A stretch of 64,000 nt of DNA. It comes from Cladocopium goreaui (lineage: Eukaryota; Sar; Dinophyceae; Suessiales; Symbiodiniaceae). Each line of letters begins with the position of its first letter. Position 1 is the first letter of the stretch. Positions 32,042 through 43,500 of this stretch are shown here, piece after piece. A program made the position numbers and the translations under genes. A model generated the notes under the pieces. That model saw only the letters and a program-made list of their open reading frames with translations. It had not been told where the DNA came from and did no database searches. The DNA lies in assembly GCA_947184155.2 (NCBI GenBank), contig CAMXCT020002728.1, forward strand, positions 1 through 64,000, in the 5' to 3' direction.

Positions 32042-32174
32042 GTGGCACTGCTTCTGAACGGCAACTGGCTGGCTTCGTCAAGGCATGACTTCGTCATACT
32101 TCGTCCAGGCTTTTTCGCTTTCATCTTGCATGACCGTCCGTGGAATTTGGTGGCTTTCACGAGTCAAGGTCAAG
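32042..32174 (+). CDS. Candidate exon
   Basis: An open frame VALLLNGNWLASSRHDFVIL followed by RPGFFAFILHDRPWNLVAFT and SQGQ, ending at a GTATAA donor (32175). The upstream boundary is unclear; GTG 32042 is only where the ORF opens. No family recognised. Confidence 0.4.
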
Positions 32175-32463
32175 GTATAAACATGAAGAACCAGGTGTTT
32201 TTTGACATGCACAGCAGAATATCAGAGTTTTGATCGGATCTTTTTGTGCCCTGACATAGCTGATACACTTCAAAACTTGCAGAAGTCAGTCCGGAAAACC
32301 GACTGAGAATTGATCCTTTTTTAAACAAATCTTTGGGAACGCAATTCTTTGTTTTTATAGATATTTTCAAGTATATAGATGTATATAGTGAACATGAGTG
32401 CATTATACCGAAACCCGCTTACGGTGATGTCTTAAAACCAATACGTCTCCGCTCCGCTGTGAG

Positions 32464-32519
32464 AACTTGGCGATGGACAAGACACTCTTCCAAGTCGAGT
32501 CGCCCTGCTGCAGGGCGAT
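32464..32519 (+). CDS. Candidate short exon
   Basis: Acceptor CGCTGTGAG, donor GTGAGG at 32520. Encodes NLAMDKTLFQVESPCCRA. A family-C element begins at the donor, so the element overlaps the exon-intron boundary. Confidence 0.4.
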
Positions 32520-32625
32520 GTGAGGGTTCCTTAAAATGGGGGTACCCCTAAATCATCCATTTTAATAGGATTTTCCATTATAAACCATCTATTTTGGGAT
32601 ATCCCTATTTATGGAAACCTTCATA
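32520..32625. mobile_element. Family-C TIR element, copy C2
   Basis: GGGTTCCTTAAAATGGGGG at the left and ATTTATGGAAACCTTCATA at the right, with the family centre intact. Adjacent to a candidate exon on its left. Confidence 0.65.
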
Positions 32626-33423
32626 AGGAATATCTCCACTTACATATGGGTTACATAGGAACTTATATGAGTTATATATACACATATACATATATATATA
32701 TATACATTAATTATACATGGGTTACCATCACTGGACCCCTGTTGGACGATTCCCCCAAGTTTGGTGCAGGGCTTCAGGGTTTCTTTGGGGCTGGTCTAAG
32801 GTTTATTTTGGGTTTTGCTTACGGTTCATTTATGGTGGATTTAGGGTCGATTCAATGTTTCTGTGGGGTCTACTCAATGTTGGGAGATTTTAGTGTTTTT
32901 TTCTTAAGTTGATGGTTTGTTAAGGGCTTGAGTTTATGGCTACAAACATTGTCAACTACGAAACATATGCTTAAGATATAGTCCAAACAGTGATTTTGGC
33001 ACCGCATTAGGCAATTTTTTTTGTATACATGGGGTACCATCACTACTTGTGAACTTGGGAGTCTCCCCCATCCAGGAGATGTTTGAAACTGCCAATTAAT
33101 CGCAAGCTCTGTTGAGGACAGCTTCAGTACAGGGCTTCTTGCTGGGAAACCCTTTTCGGTCAGAGGAGATCAAAATTGGTGGCGCGGGGTAGCGGGCCCC
33201 CCCCTTTGTTTGCCATTTCGCATCATTCCAGAATGGGAAAACCAATGAAAAAATCTTGGGGTGGCCTATATTCAGATAAACCAAGATGGTTGGACATGGA
33301 CTTTCAGGTCAGTTGTTTGTCAGTTTTTAGGCTTTCGGAAACAAACATCGGATCCGAAGTTTACACTTTACACATTTTCTGATGGCAAAACCAATCCACT
33401 TTAGACTTTTCCGTGGTGGGAAG

Positions 33424-33530
33424 CAGCTCGGGGCTTCGCATGACAACAACAATCCGACATATTTCAGCCACAGGACGCGCATTGGGTTGAGGCCGGAGAT
33501 GACGGAGCGTGCAAACACGCCATTTTTCTG
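33424..33530 (+). CDS. Candidate exon
   Basis: CCGTGGTGGGAAG acceptor, QLGASHDNNNPTYFSHRTRI, then GLRPEMTERANTPFFC. Charged and polar composition. The antisense strand has a longer but less protein-like ORF (33327-33584). End approximate. Confidence 0.4.
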
Positions 33531-33612
33531 CGTTTTTCCACATCTTTTTCTGGGGAAAATGGTGTGAACAGCCATGGAAAACACAGCTTTTTCCGGTGAA
33601 GTATCATCCTAG

Positions 33613-33682
33613 CTGGGCCAGGCAGCTACCAGTTCGGAAGAGGACTGTGGATGGGAAACAAAAAAGGCAACTGAAAACTGGG
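33613..33682 (+). CDS. Candidate short exon
   Basis: AGTATCATCCTAG acceptor, LGQAATSSEEDCGWETKKAT then ENW, donor GTTAGC at 33683. A competing frame (RQLPVRKRTVDGKQKRQLKT) is open across the same bases. Confidence 0.35.
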
Positions 33683-34370
33683 GTTAGCCAGCAATTTTGG
33701 TTGTGAATCCTTAGGACAAGCGGTAGAATTGGTGCCGAAATTGATCAGAACTTAAGGTCATTTCCGTGTCGGATTCAAAAAATGAAGCTGTCTGGCCGAG
33801 CAGAGACTGTCTGCCACTGCTATTGTCTGGAATTCTATGGAATTGGTGTTTCTCAATGTTTCTTAGCATCATTAGCCATAATTGGAAAGCAGCTAAGACC
33901 CAAAATGTCACCAAAATCATCCAAGATCCACGTCTATTTTTCAGGGCCAGCAGGGGCTTCAGAAGTCCTCAGAAAACAAACAAACAACATGCCTTGAACA
34001 ATTATATATATACAGTATATACATATTATATGTCTTTTGGAAACCTGCGACCCCTCGCACGTTTCATCGGATTTGAAGATATATGATGTGGCAAAGCCAA
34101 AGCTAAAAGGTGGTAGAAGCTTTTTACCCCAGCCGCGAGCAAGACCAGAGTGTCACCCTCTCTGACAAATTTGGGTTTGTCTGAAAATAAGGTACCCCAT
34201 TCCATCCATTGGTTAATCATTGTTGTCCCTATTAAAATTGCCATTTGGGAGTATGCCCAATTCTTACCGATTTTTATCAAAGGATAAATCGAGATGTTCA
34301 ATTTCTAAGGCTATTTCTCATCCTTTGTGTTTCATTTACACGCAGTATCGTGATGTCAGGACAAGTCATA

Positions 34371-34470
34371 GGGGTTTCCTCAGTGTCATTAGGGGTACCC
34401 CTAGTTCTCATCCATTGATTCGTATGATTTTCCCTCAACAAAAACCATCCATCGAGCTTGGGTACCCCAC
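34371..34470. mobile_element. Diverged family-C element, copy C6
   Basis: GGGGTTTCCTC..TTAGGGGTACCCCTAG..CATCCATTG..GATTTTCC..AAACCATCCATC..GGGTACCCCAC: the family-C skeleton with many substitutions. Lies directly upstream of the next candidate exon. Confidence 0.5.
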
Positions 34471-34475
34471 CCCCC

Positions 34476-34643
34476 AGCAACATGGACTCTGCAACCTCCA
34501 TCCAGGATTCGTCCAGCAGCTTTAAATCTGCAGGCATCCTGCCAGATGCCTATGCCGGCTGCTGTGAGGCTCGTGGCTCGAGAGCGAAACGATTGGTTGA
34601 TGGATGGCTAAAAGAAAACGATTTTGACGAAGTGCGTTGCTGA
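34476..34643 (+). CDS. Candidate terminal exon
   Basis: CACCCCCCAG acceptor, then an open frame with an internal ATG at 34482: MDSATSIQDSSSSFKSAGIL, PDAYAGCCEARGSRAKRLVD and GWLKENDFDEVRC to TGA. A single clean frame with biased codons; one of the more convincing coding stretches. The Ser-rich start and acidic helical end match no family I know. Confidence 0.55.
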   Translation, partial: SNMDSATSIQDSSSSFKSAGILPDAYAGCCEARGSRAKRLVDGWLKENDFDEVRC

Positions 34644-35449
34644 CGGTTTCACATGAACTTTGGAAGACCTTGGACTGAAACCGGCATGATTTGAAGGGAT
34701 GTGTATGATGGTATACATTGATAATACCATTGCTGTACGACGAAAACCCCGTAGCTGACTGCCATTGACATACTCTCTAACAGAAAGAACCTGAAGTATA
34801 AGTAGCTTTAGGATCTTTAGGCTTCATCATGAGTATGACTCCTACAGTATTTTGATGTATCTTAGAATGTTCCTGCCATTGTGAACAATCCTTGCCTTTG
34901 GATCTCTTAGGGTTTTCTGGAGAAGCTTTACGGGAAAAGGCCTATATTTTAGACGAACCATGACGAACTGGCGAAGCATCCTTTGATGATCACCCAAGAT
35001 GGTGGATTTCGAGCGACTGATAGCCGCGATGAGTTGCAAGAAGTTGCTATTGTGTCCCATCTTAATCCATATGTGTGTTTGTTGTTTTTCAAACTTGGGT
35101 ACCCTCTGGTCATCAAAGAGGGCTTGCTAGAAAATGCCTCATTTTAGTCGATCATTTTCCCATTGATATGCCCATTCAGTACGGCTCGGTTTTCCGAGCC
35201 GTGCCGTGAATGCCATGAATTGGGGCGATGAACATCACCCTGCCAGGCTTGGCAGGTTCGTTCCCCTCGGGTTCAGTCCCTGAGACTCTGTGGAGTTTTT
35301 GAGGGCTTACAGTTCTATAAACAAACATAGATGTGGAAAAGCTACCATTTTTATCGATCTCATGGGCTAAACATGGTTAAACATGACTAAAGATCATTTT
35401 CCTACAAAAAACAATGGGCTAAACATGTTTTTTTTTCCAACCTCCACGT

Positions 35450-35537
35450 TGCCCCTGCGCCGGTCAAAAACAGCGTCGCCCGCAGGGGCAACACTATGTC
35501 TGGGCCGGCAAGTCGTCCTCAGCACGCTCTCAGTGTG
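35450..35537 (+). CDS. Candidate exon
   Basis: A GC-rich island (Arg/Ala/Ser-rich in either of two frames, e.g. VKNSVARRGNTMSGPASRPQ) after a T-run and CCAACCTCCACG, ending at GTGAGT (35538). Acceptor position uncertain. Confidence 0.35.
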
Positions 35538-35599
35538 AGTGCCCTGGATTGATCATCCCACGATAAAATGGGGTATAGCCCCAGTTATAGGTGGGTTAT

Positions 35600-36535
35600 A
35601 TATATGAGATACATGAGATTATATATGGCTTAGATTAATGGAGCATAAACAACTTACTAAGTGTTAAATGGAATATTCTATACGGGATGAAATATGGGTT
35701 GGATTAATTAATTCCAAAGCACGGATCCGATTTCTGGGATGCACATCCGCAGGGCTGCGGAGAAACCTCCGGGTAGTTTCCCATTAATTCCCGTGATCTC
35801 ATACTTCTGAACTTTACTCATTCACAAGATGCTGGAAGAGCAACTTTGAGCTGTTGAAGGCTGTTCATTGCAAGTGCTTCATAAGGGAACTCTGGTAACA
35901 TCTTCAGGCCGTCTGTCATCCGAAAGATTTGGTTTATATCAACCGAAAGATTTGGTTCGGGGTTAGCACATCCTAGCATGGCAATGCAGCACATCTATTT
36001 GTTTTATTACACTATGTCATAGAACATAAGATTGCGGGTCATGAAATATCTGTATCTCTATGATCATATATCATATAATATGTATATATATATATGTCAT
36101 AATGCATTCACATAGAGATACAGATATGATGACCCGCCCGCAATTTGTAGATCCTTTTCCTCGGAAAAAAAATCCATGGGATTTCCTGAAACAACGGTAA
36201 GGTCACCTCTTCAGTATGTGCCTTGGCGGAAGCAGTTCGGGGGATGACATTCCATTGGTTTGGAGAAGAACCATCCATAAACCAGCTATTTTTGAGGGCT
36301 CAACAACCATAGAAACACTCGTGGCTTGAGAAACATCAGGTGGTTTTTATGTGGATAAAGCAGTAGGATCCACAGGATCCACCATCCCCAATTTTCCCAA
36401 GACTTTCTGGGTGGGATTCCAGGCATCAATCCATATGGGAGGTAGTGAAACTGAACGCACAGTTTAGGAACTTTGGAAGCATCAAACCAGGATGCGACTG
36501 TTTCATAGAATGTTTCATACATCAACAAAAGTCCT
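35600..36535. other. No convincing gene; a short inverted repeat
   Basis: Around 36024-36142 'gcgggtcatgaaatatctgtatctctat' and 'atagagatacagatatgatgacccgc' form a 25-bp imperfect inverted pair around an AT core. Coding potential elsewhere is weak. Confidence 0.4.
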
Positions 36536-36544
36536 CATGAAATT

Positions 36545-36985
36545 TCAGAAACTGCGACTGGAAAAATCTAGCAGTAAGAAGTTTCGACTGGCAAATGCCA
36601 CCATAGTTTTTAGGGGAAGACAGAAAGGGAACATTGGCACAGAAGAAAGGGAAGATGTCAAGGCTTGACTTACAATAGAATTAAACAGGGAAATTACTTT
36701 ACTTCGAGTTATCCCCACCATGACATCTATACGTTTTGTTACTGGCAAATCTTCTGGCAATCTATCTGACATATCTTCTGGCATTTTATCTGGCATATCT
36801 TCTGGCATTCTATCTGGCAAACATTCTGGCACTTTATCTGGCATATCTTCTGCAATATGTTCTGGCAAACATTCTGGCACTTTATCTGGCATATCTTGTG
36901 GCATTCTTTCTGACATGCTATCTGGCGTTCTATCTGGCATATCTTCTGGCATTCTATCTGGCCGTTGAGGTCCAGCCGTGCTCAC
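36545..36985 (-). CDS. ORF with Met-Pro-Glu-Asp repeats over a 12-bp minisatellite
   Basis: On the - strand the 146-residue frame repeats four-residue units (PEDM, PDRM, PDKV, PECL) about 15 times, then has a non-repeat tail (PVTKRIDVMVGITRSKVISL...). I recall similar Met-Pro-Glu-Asp proteins with a 'VMVGITRSKVI' tail among predicted proteins of Symbiodiniaceae, but cannot check. The repeat is exactly 12 bp so it stays open by construction. The conserved tail is the better argument for a real family, which may be a repeat-borne element and not a gene. Confidence 0.35.
   Translation of the reverse strand: MSTAGPQRPDRMPEDMPDRTPDSMSERMPQDMPDKVPECLPEHIAEDMPDKVPECLPDRMPEDMPDKMPEDMSDRLPEDLPVTKRIDVMVGITRSKVISLFNSIVSQALTSSLSSVPMFPFCLPLKTMVAFASRNFLLLDFSSRSF
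36745..36965. repeat. 12-bp minisatellite (TCTGGCNNNNNN)n
   Basis: About 18 units of TCTGGC followed by six variable bases (ATATCT, ATTCTA, AAACAT, ACTTTA). Confidence 0.9.
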
Positions 36986-37262
36986 TGAGCTCGGAGGGTC
37001 CCAGGTTGAGGTCCAGCAGTGCTCACTGAGCTCGGGTCCCAGGTTGAGGTCCAGCCGTGCTCACTGAGCTCGGAGGGTCCCAGGTTGAGGTCCAGCAGTG
37101 CTCACTGAGCTCGGGTCCCAGGTTGAGGTCCAGCGGTGCCCACTGAGCTAGGTTGAGGTCCAGCCGTGCCCACTGAGCTCGGCGGGTCCCAGGTTGCGGT
37201 CCAGCGGTGCCCACTGAGCTCGGAAGGTCCCAGGTTGAGGTCCAGCGGTGCCCAGTGCGCTC
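36966..37262. repeat. About 40-bp tandem repeat (GTTGAGGTCCAGC...)
   Basis: Seven or so units of GTTGAGGTCCAGC-GTGCYCACTGAGCTCGG-GGTCCCAG with indels that shift frame. Minus-strand translation gives 'TAGPQPGT', 'LDLNLGP' and 'HCWTSTWD' in its three frames, a repeat I associate with dinoflagellate genomes. It follows the 12-bp array with no gap. Confidence 0.9.
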
Positions 37263-37289
37263 AGACCCTTGCAGTTGAGGTCCAGCAGT

Positions 37290-37432
37290 GGCCACTGCGT
37301 GCGGAAGTTGGCGAAGAGCTTGGCGAAGAGTTGGCAAGGCGGAAGTGGACATGGAAGTGGAGGCAGAGGTGGTGGAGGAGAACGAGGAGGAGGAAGAAGA
37401 GGAGGAGAAGAACAACTCTGATAAAATCTAAC
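37290..37432. repeat. Purine-rich tract (GGAGGA/GAAGAG)
   Basis: One strand is nearly all A/G, with GAGG and GAAG repeats near 37360-37420; such tracts can form triplex structures. Confidence 0.7.
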
Positions 37433-37775
37433 AACCCTCACCTGGCAGGTGGGGAAAAAGGGTGGCTAAAACAAGTAGGTGTACCATGATCCCTCTTTTT
37501 TTTGGTATCCAATTCGTACAGAGAAACGGTGAAAATAGACGGGAAGCAAAGGGAAGGCCAAGGGGGAACAAAAGACCTTCTTTTTCTGGTTCAGTCTTTT
37601 CGTCTTTTTTGTTTCGTTTTTATCTCCAAGCAATTTGCATCAGTTTTCTACCGTAAACGGCGTGGCGTTTGCCATCGCCGCTTAGAGGGTACACCGGGTC
37701 TCAAAGGTTTCAAATCTTTGGGCCGCAGTTCTTGATATTTGGAGAAGACCAGGCTTTCCTGTACTCTTTCCCTAA

Positions 37776-37891
37776 CTGGTTGGTGGTTTGGAACATGAAT
37801 TTTATTTTTCCATATATATATATATATATATATTGGGAATAATAATCCCAACTGACTAATATTTTTCAGAGGGGTTGAAACCACCAACCAG
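37776..37891. mobile_element. Family-B TIR element, copy B6
   Basis: CTGGTTGGTGGT...ACCACCAACCAG, flanked by CTAA duplications (37772-37775 and 37892-37895). A TA microsatellite has expanded in the centre (37810-37833). Confidence 0.9.
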
Positions 37892-37954
37892 CTAAAGTCA
37901 ATCCGTTGATTCATCCCTGGTGGTTCCCAGTAAATGCTTAGTTCATCTCATTAG

Positions 37955-38059
37955 TGGAAGCTACTGATCGAGGAGATGACCCCGCACCTCACATCAATTG
38001 ACCTCCAAAACGGAGAGGAAGCACCGACAGGAGGCCAGGGCCGGGCAGCATCCAATGCA
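37955..38059 (+). CDS. Candidate 35-codon internal exon
   Basis: Acceptor CATCTCATTAG and donor GTGAGA (38060). Phase 0 at both ends: WKLLIEEMTPHLTSIDLQNG then EEAPTGGQGRAASNA. GC-rich, single frame, both splice signals good. No family recognised. Confidence 0.55.
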
Positions 38060-38159
38060 GTGAGACCCTGGAAAAGCATGGAAAAGCATCAAACACAGGG
38101 ATTCAAGCTCTCCATATGTATACAACTCGTATACAAACAGGTGCCTGCTTGTACTGTAC

Positions 38160-39165
38160 ATGTATGTTATATCATTTATATGTATTGTATTGTGTGCACA
38201 TACACATACGTATTTTATATATACTATTATGTGTATGTATGTATTTTATGTAATACATACATGTATATATTATAATATATATATATATACATACATCATG
38301 TATATATGTATGCGTAATATATATTATGCATATATCTGTAAACTATGTGTATAATATTTAACTATATATGGTATGTATAACATATATAAACACATACTTT
38401 GTATATACAATATATATATATGGTATATATATATACACATAATATTATATATAATTCATCTAATATACATACTCTATGTAATACATATAATATACATACA
38501 TAATATATAGTATATAATATACAGTATATAATATATGATATATAATATGTGATATAACATATATAATACATTTTACATAATATATAATATATGATATATA
38601 ATGTATGATCTATCATACATCGTATACGATCTATGATATGTAGTATATGATCTATAATATATAGCGTTTTTATATACAATATATAAAAGATAATATTTAA
38701 TACATAATACATTATATATAATATATTGAATATATAATACATAAGAAATATTATTTGATACATAGTATATGATGTATCATATATAATTTATATAATATAG
38801 AATGTAAAATGTGTAATGTCTAATATAAAATATATAATATGCAACATACAATACATAATGTATAATATATATATATGATATGTATATGATATAATATATT
38901 ATATATAATATATAATAAATTTTATATAATCTATAGTTTGTAATATATGATATACAATATATGATATTTAATATATAATATATCATGTATCATATATCAA
39001 ATATAATATAATATTTTATATATACTGTTTTATATATAATATACAGTTTGATATATATAAATATATCATACATTATATAATATGTAGATATTTCGTATAT
39101 TATATGTATATATACGCTATGTATATATGCAAAAATGTGTATATATATATGTAAATACTATAATA
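38160..39165. repeat. Irregular TA-rich array
   Basis: ATATAATATATGATATATAA-type sequence. Long antisense ORFs rich in Tyr and Ile (38362-38763, 38777-38986) reflect stop-poor phases of the repeat. Confidence 0.9.
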
Positions 39166-40090
39166 TACATATACTAACAATATACTATAATATTTTACAA
39201 TGTACTATGATATGCTATGACATTAATACACTATAATCTACTATAGTATACTAGAATATGCTTTAAAATGCTACAATACACTATAATATACTACAATATA
39301 CTATAAAGTATTATTATATACCATGATATACTAGAATATGTTATAATATACTATAATATACTATAATATACTATAATATACTACAATATACTATTATATT
39401 CTATAATATACTATAATATACTATTATATACTATAATATACTATAATATACTATAATATACTATAATATACTACAATATACTACAATATACTATTATATA
39501 CTATAATATACTATAATATACTATTATATACTACAATATACCAGAAAAGACTATAATATACTATAATATACTAATATATACTATACTAAACTATAATATA
39601 TTATTATATACTATGATATACTAGAATATACTATAATTTACTACAATATACTATAATATACTATAACATACTACAATATACTATTATATACTATAACATA
39701 CTATAATATACTATAATATACTTTAATATACTATAATATACTATAATATACTAGAATAATACTATAATATACTATAATATACTTTAATATACTACAATAT
39801 ACTATTATATAATATAATATACTACAATATACTATAATATACTATAATATACTATAATATACTATAATATACTATAATATACTACAATATACTATAATAT
39901 ACTATAATATACTTTAATATACTATAATATACTATAATATAGTATAATATACTGTAATATATTATAATATACGACAATATACTATAATATACTATAATAT
40001 ACTATAATATACTATAATATACTATAATATACTATAATATACTACAATATACTATAATATACTATAATATAAGATTATATTGAGTTATAT
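39166..40090. repeat. Array of 10-bp unit ATACTATAAT
   Basis: About 90 tandem copies of TATACTATAA and close variants (TACAATATAC, TATTATATAC). Same 10-bp period as the first array but a different motif. Confidence 0.95.
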
Positions 40091-40203
40091 TGAGTTATAT
40101 TACTTCGGTGCCTTCAATTCTTTCTTGACCTTCCGATCTACGTTTGAGTTGCGCCTAGCTATCCAGGACCCATAGGCATCAGCAGCAATCAGCAAGGAGT
40201 CGC

Positions 40204-40306
40204 TGGATGGTTGCGAAATCCTGCACCGCCAAAAGGATGGTTGAAACCCTATAAATAATGGGATGTTTACCATCTATCAACTGGTGCAGGATTTTGCAAC
40301 CATCCA
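40204..40306. mobile_element. Family-D TIR element, copy D1
   Basis: TGGATGGTTGCGAAATCCTG at the left is inverted as CAGGATTTTGCAACCATCCA at the right (24-bp arms with one mismatch when CACC/GGTG is included). A truncated relative is at 27694. Confidence 0.75.
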
Positions 40307-40810
40307 CAGTATTTTCAGCGGCTAACTTTCCAACCGTCACGTCTCAGGACGTCCCAGGTCCTCCAGATTTTTGAAATGAGGGGCTGCATCATTCCCCCCC
40401 AAAAAAACATTTATAGAAGGATATCAAAGGATATCAAAGGATATAAAACCACTATCCTATGTATATCCTATGTATATATATATATATATCAAAATTATCA
40501 AAACCATTTGTCTTGTGTTCAAAAAATAAACCCCTGGTCGCTGAGTTTGGATTTTTTGCAGTGCTGAGATGGTTTCAGGTCAAACTTCTTTGCCTTAGGA
40601 AAGCCATCTGGTAATGTGTGCAATGGAAAATCCCTGAAAACTTCCGAAGTCGTCCGAAGTCGGTTTCTGGGGGATCGAACTAAATGGGGGATTTCCCAAT
40701 GGCCATGGCAGTGTGGGTCAGTAAAAATGTACTGTGAACTAACCCATAGTGGGATGGGCAACCGTGGTTTTTTCCATCTTTTTTTCCCTCTTTCATGGCG
40801 TGGCGCACCA

Positions 40811-41058
40811 GGCGATTGTGACCGTCAGCGTTCTGAACCCTGCAGGCTCTACAGTGTGCTGGCGCGCAATTGGATCACGAAAGGGCCCCTGAACCCGGGA
40901 CATCCTAGGAGTGTTTTCGTTTCGACAACAAATCCACAATGGTCCATCCACAATCCGCACATGGGGGACATGCCGCTTTTCCCGTGTGTTTCGTGGAGTT
41001 TGCTGACTACTTTCGAACCACTGGTCAGCTGTTGTTACATCCCAGAGATTGGAAATAT
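40811..41058 (+). CDS. Candidate exon, unknown protein
   Basis: After GGCGTGGCGCACCAG the frame reads DCDRQRSEPCRLYSVLARNW, ITKGPLNPGHPRSVFVSTTN, NPHMGDMPLFPCVSWSLLTT and onward. 80 codons are open and GC-rich. The minus strand is also open over the same region, so the + assignment is tentative. The end is approximate. Confidence 0.4.
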
Positions 41059-41247
41059 CGTGAGCACTAACAATCAGCAATACACGCATTATGCCACGAA
41101 CATCCCAAAAACGTACCATGATATATGATATGTGATATATGATATGATATGTTGAATCAAATATCCAAAAACATCCCATAACATCCGTTTAGCCCTGTAA
41201 AAAAATCAACCTTTGTCGGTGCAGCGTGTGCCTTTTCATCACTGAGG

Positions 41248-41385
41248 TGAATTCATTGAGTCCGTCCGGTGTGAAGCCGTCCCACATACCGACATGAACC
41301 ATTGGATCAAGCGCATCCCTCTGGATGAGAACGGAGCCCGCCGTGGCAGTTTGGGGGGTGTGGAGGTGATGAAAACACCTTTAGC
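41248..41385 (+). CDS. Candidate exon, unknown protein
   Basis: Open frame EFIESVRCEAVPHTDMNHWI, then KRIPLDENGARRGSLGGVEV. A GTGTGG donor could lie after SLGG (41357). The region upstream is also open in another frame (CSVCLFITEVNSLSPSGVKP). Confidence 0.45.
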
Positions 41386-41394
41386 AACACATGA

Positions 41395-41820
41395 CATGAC
41401 ATGACATGACCTTACATGACCTTTACATGACCTTTACATTACATTACATTCCATTCCATTACATTACATTACATTACATAGATAATCAATGATAATCATA
41501 TATACATAGATACACAGATACGCAGATAGATACATAGATAAGCACATGCACACATACATACATACTTACGATATACTCACAACATATGTAGAATATACGT
41601 TCATTGTGTGCGTACATACAATATACGTACAATCTATGCGTACACGATACGCACAATATACGTAGATCTACCTTTTGCCGCCTTTTGTTTTGGGTTGTTG
41701 AAAGGTCTGTTAAAAGTGGTACATTGCTGGGTGCCATATATTCAATCAATTTTAAACATATCCAGATAAGTAATTCTAAATACATATAAATTAGTGTATA
41801 GATAGATAGTCATAGCTATC
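41395..41820. repeat. Compound microsatellite (ACATG, ACATT, GATA, CATA)
   Basis: (ACATG)n and (ACATT)n from 41395 to 41475, then GATA/CATAGATA runs to about 41560, CATACGTA-rich sequence to 41660, and a further GATA run at 41795-41825. Confidence 0.8.
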
Positions 41821-41969
41821 TATTTATATATGGTTTCCCCCCAAAAAGGATCCACCTGGAGGTATTTCATATGGCAATTACCATGGTTTTGCGCATTTCT
41901 TTGAGATAGCCAAAGAAATGGGGAAGCTAAAACCGAAACCAAAAACAAACGAATTAAACTTGCACAAAA

Positions 41970-42097
41970 GACCTCAAAGAAAACAAAAAAAACAAAACAA
42001 AACTGCAGACCCCATGTCCAGACATCCCTAAGCCTAGCTACTCCCTAAACATAGACTCCGCAGTTTTGTTTTTATTGTTTTTTTTGTTTTCTCGAAG
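41970..42097. other. Hairpin with A-rich and T-rich arms
   Basis: AAGAAAACAAAAAAAACAAAA..CAAAACTGCAG at 41978-42008 is complementary to GCAGTTTTGTTTTTATTGTTTTTTTTGTTTTCT at 42059-42092, with a loop of about 50 bp. The stem is about 30 bp with few mismatches. Confidence 0.6.
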
Positions 42098-42744
42098 CCA
42101 AGCCTCTCCCCAGACATTGGTTCTGCAAGTGCTTTTTTTTTGGTTTTCTCGAAGTTTTGACCCTTCCCATCTCTAGAGTCTAGAGGTTCCTGTACTGCAA
42201 CCTACTATGACTCGAAACCAATCTTTGGAGACACCCTTTTGTTTTTTCAGGCCTTCAATCTTCAATCCTGGATTGGTTTATCATTCATAGCTTGTGAGAC
42301 AATGAAGGTCTGGCATTAAAAGGTCGGAGTTCCTACCTCCCTGGAACCTGCTTGTTGGTTCCAGAGAGGTAGGGGGACCTCTTAGTTCTTCCCCCTACCA
42401 GACTATGTTTTGAGTATAACTTACGTTGAGCTAGTATGTCAATTTGAAATGGTTGAGCTGTTTCAAATAGCAGTTACGTATGTTTATGAGGTTTCGACAA
42501 ATATTCCCAAACAGTGCCAAGAACCATGGAAAAAATCGGACACCATGTCATCTACTCAGCCACCTCTCATGAACATCATCCAGGTGTTTTGTTGGTTTTC
42601 TCATGGTTTGAGCACCCTCCCAGAAAGTTCCTTAAAACCATGGGAAGAAACCCACCATAGCCACGGCTTGAACATAGAATAAGCAAACACGTTTCAGCAT
42701 GGGCATTTAAGTTTGTTTTCAAAACAACATCCTCCAATATATGC

Positions 42745-42862
42745 CTTGACTATATATACATATATATATATGCAGTACATATATATATATATACAGTACA
42801 TGTATATATATATATACAGTACATATATATATACAGTACACACATATATATATATATAATTA
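42745..42862. repeat. (TA)n with periodic CAGTACA
   Basis: About four units of TATATATATACAGTACA of 25-33 bp. Confidence 0.85.
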
Positions 42863-43224
42863 TTTCCACAGTTCTTTTAAAGAGGTAAAGGAATCTATGG
42901 AATGAGGACGGCATTATCTATATAAGAATCATATCCTTTGAGTACCCTTATCGGTTATAATATTCCTTAAGGAAAGTGTTGGGCAAAGCTTGCTTCACAA
43001 GGGAGTGAACCATTTGATTGAAAAGCATGCAATAAGACAAAGAAGCATTACTATGAAGTAGAATCCTTGGGTGTAGTATGTAGTATTTTTTGAACGAAAC
43101 AAGTCATGGTTGTATGTGTGCAATATGCCTTCCATATGAATGAACAAAACAGGCAACATGATTTTGAAGCGAAGTCCTTCCTTAAACATAAATTTTGTCA
43201 GGCAGTAGAAAAATAAGAGGAATG

Positions 43225-43500
43225 CTGAACTTCATTAAGGAACGTATTGCATCGTTCCACATATTAGTATTTTTTTTGTGCAAACATACTGCTTACTACT
43301 GAAGGGAATGCCATGTCTTTAAGGCAATTATTTAGAAGAAGTGAAGTCTTTCCTCAGAAAATGTCATATAAAAAATGAGATGAAGGCAGAGCTTCATTAA
43401 ATGATACATATTGCATCTTTCCACACATTATAGTTTTCTTGCAAGAATGTTGCCTCTTATTTAAGGGAATATTATGTCTTCAAAGCAAGTTGCAACCTGT
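43225..43500. repeat. Ancient tandem duplication
   Basis: 43230-43340 (GCTTCATTAAGGAACGTATT..ATTGCATCGTTCCACA) and 43389-43495 (GCTTCATTAAATGATACATA..TTGCATCTTTCCACACATTA) are diverged copies of a unit about 160 bp long. Weaker echoes ('ctgcat', 'gaagaaatactgca') continue to 43800. No coding frame is shared. Confidence 0.55.

Noticed and set aside
38362..38986. Tyr/Ile-rich minus-strand ORFs resembling membrane proteins
   Set aside because: They arise from TA-rich repeats; composition is explained by ATATAATATAC words.
42410..42682. 90-codon + strand ORF
   Set aside because: No acceptor or donor at sensible positions and AT-rich third positions; could be chance.
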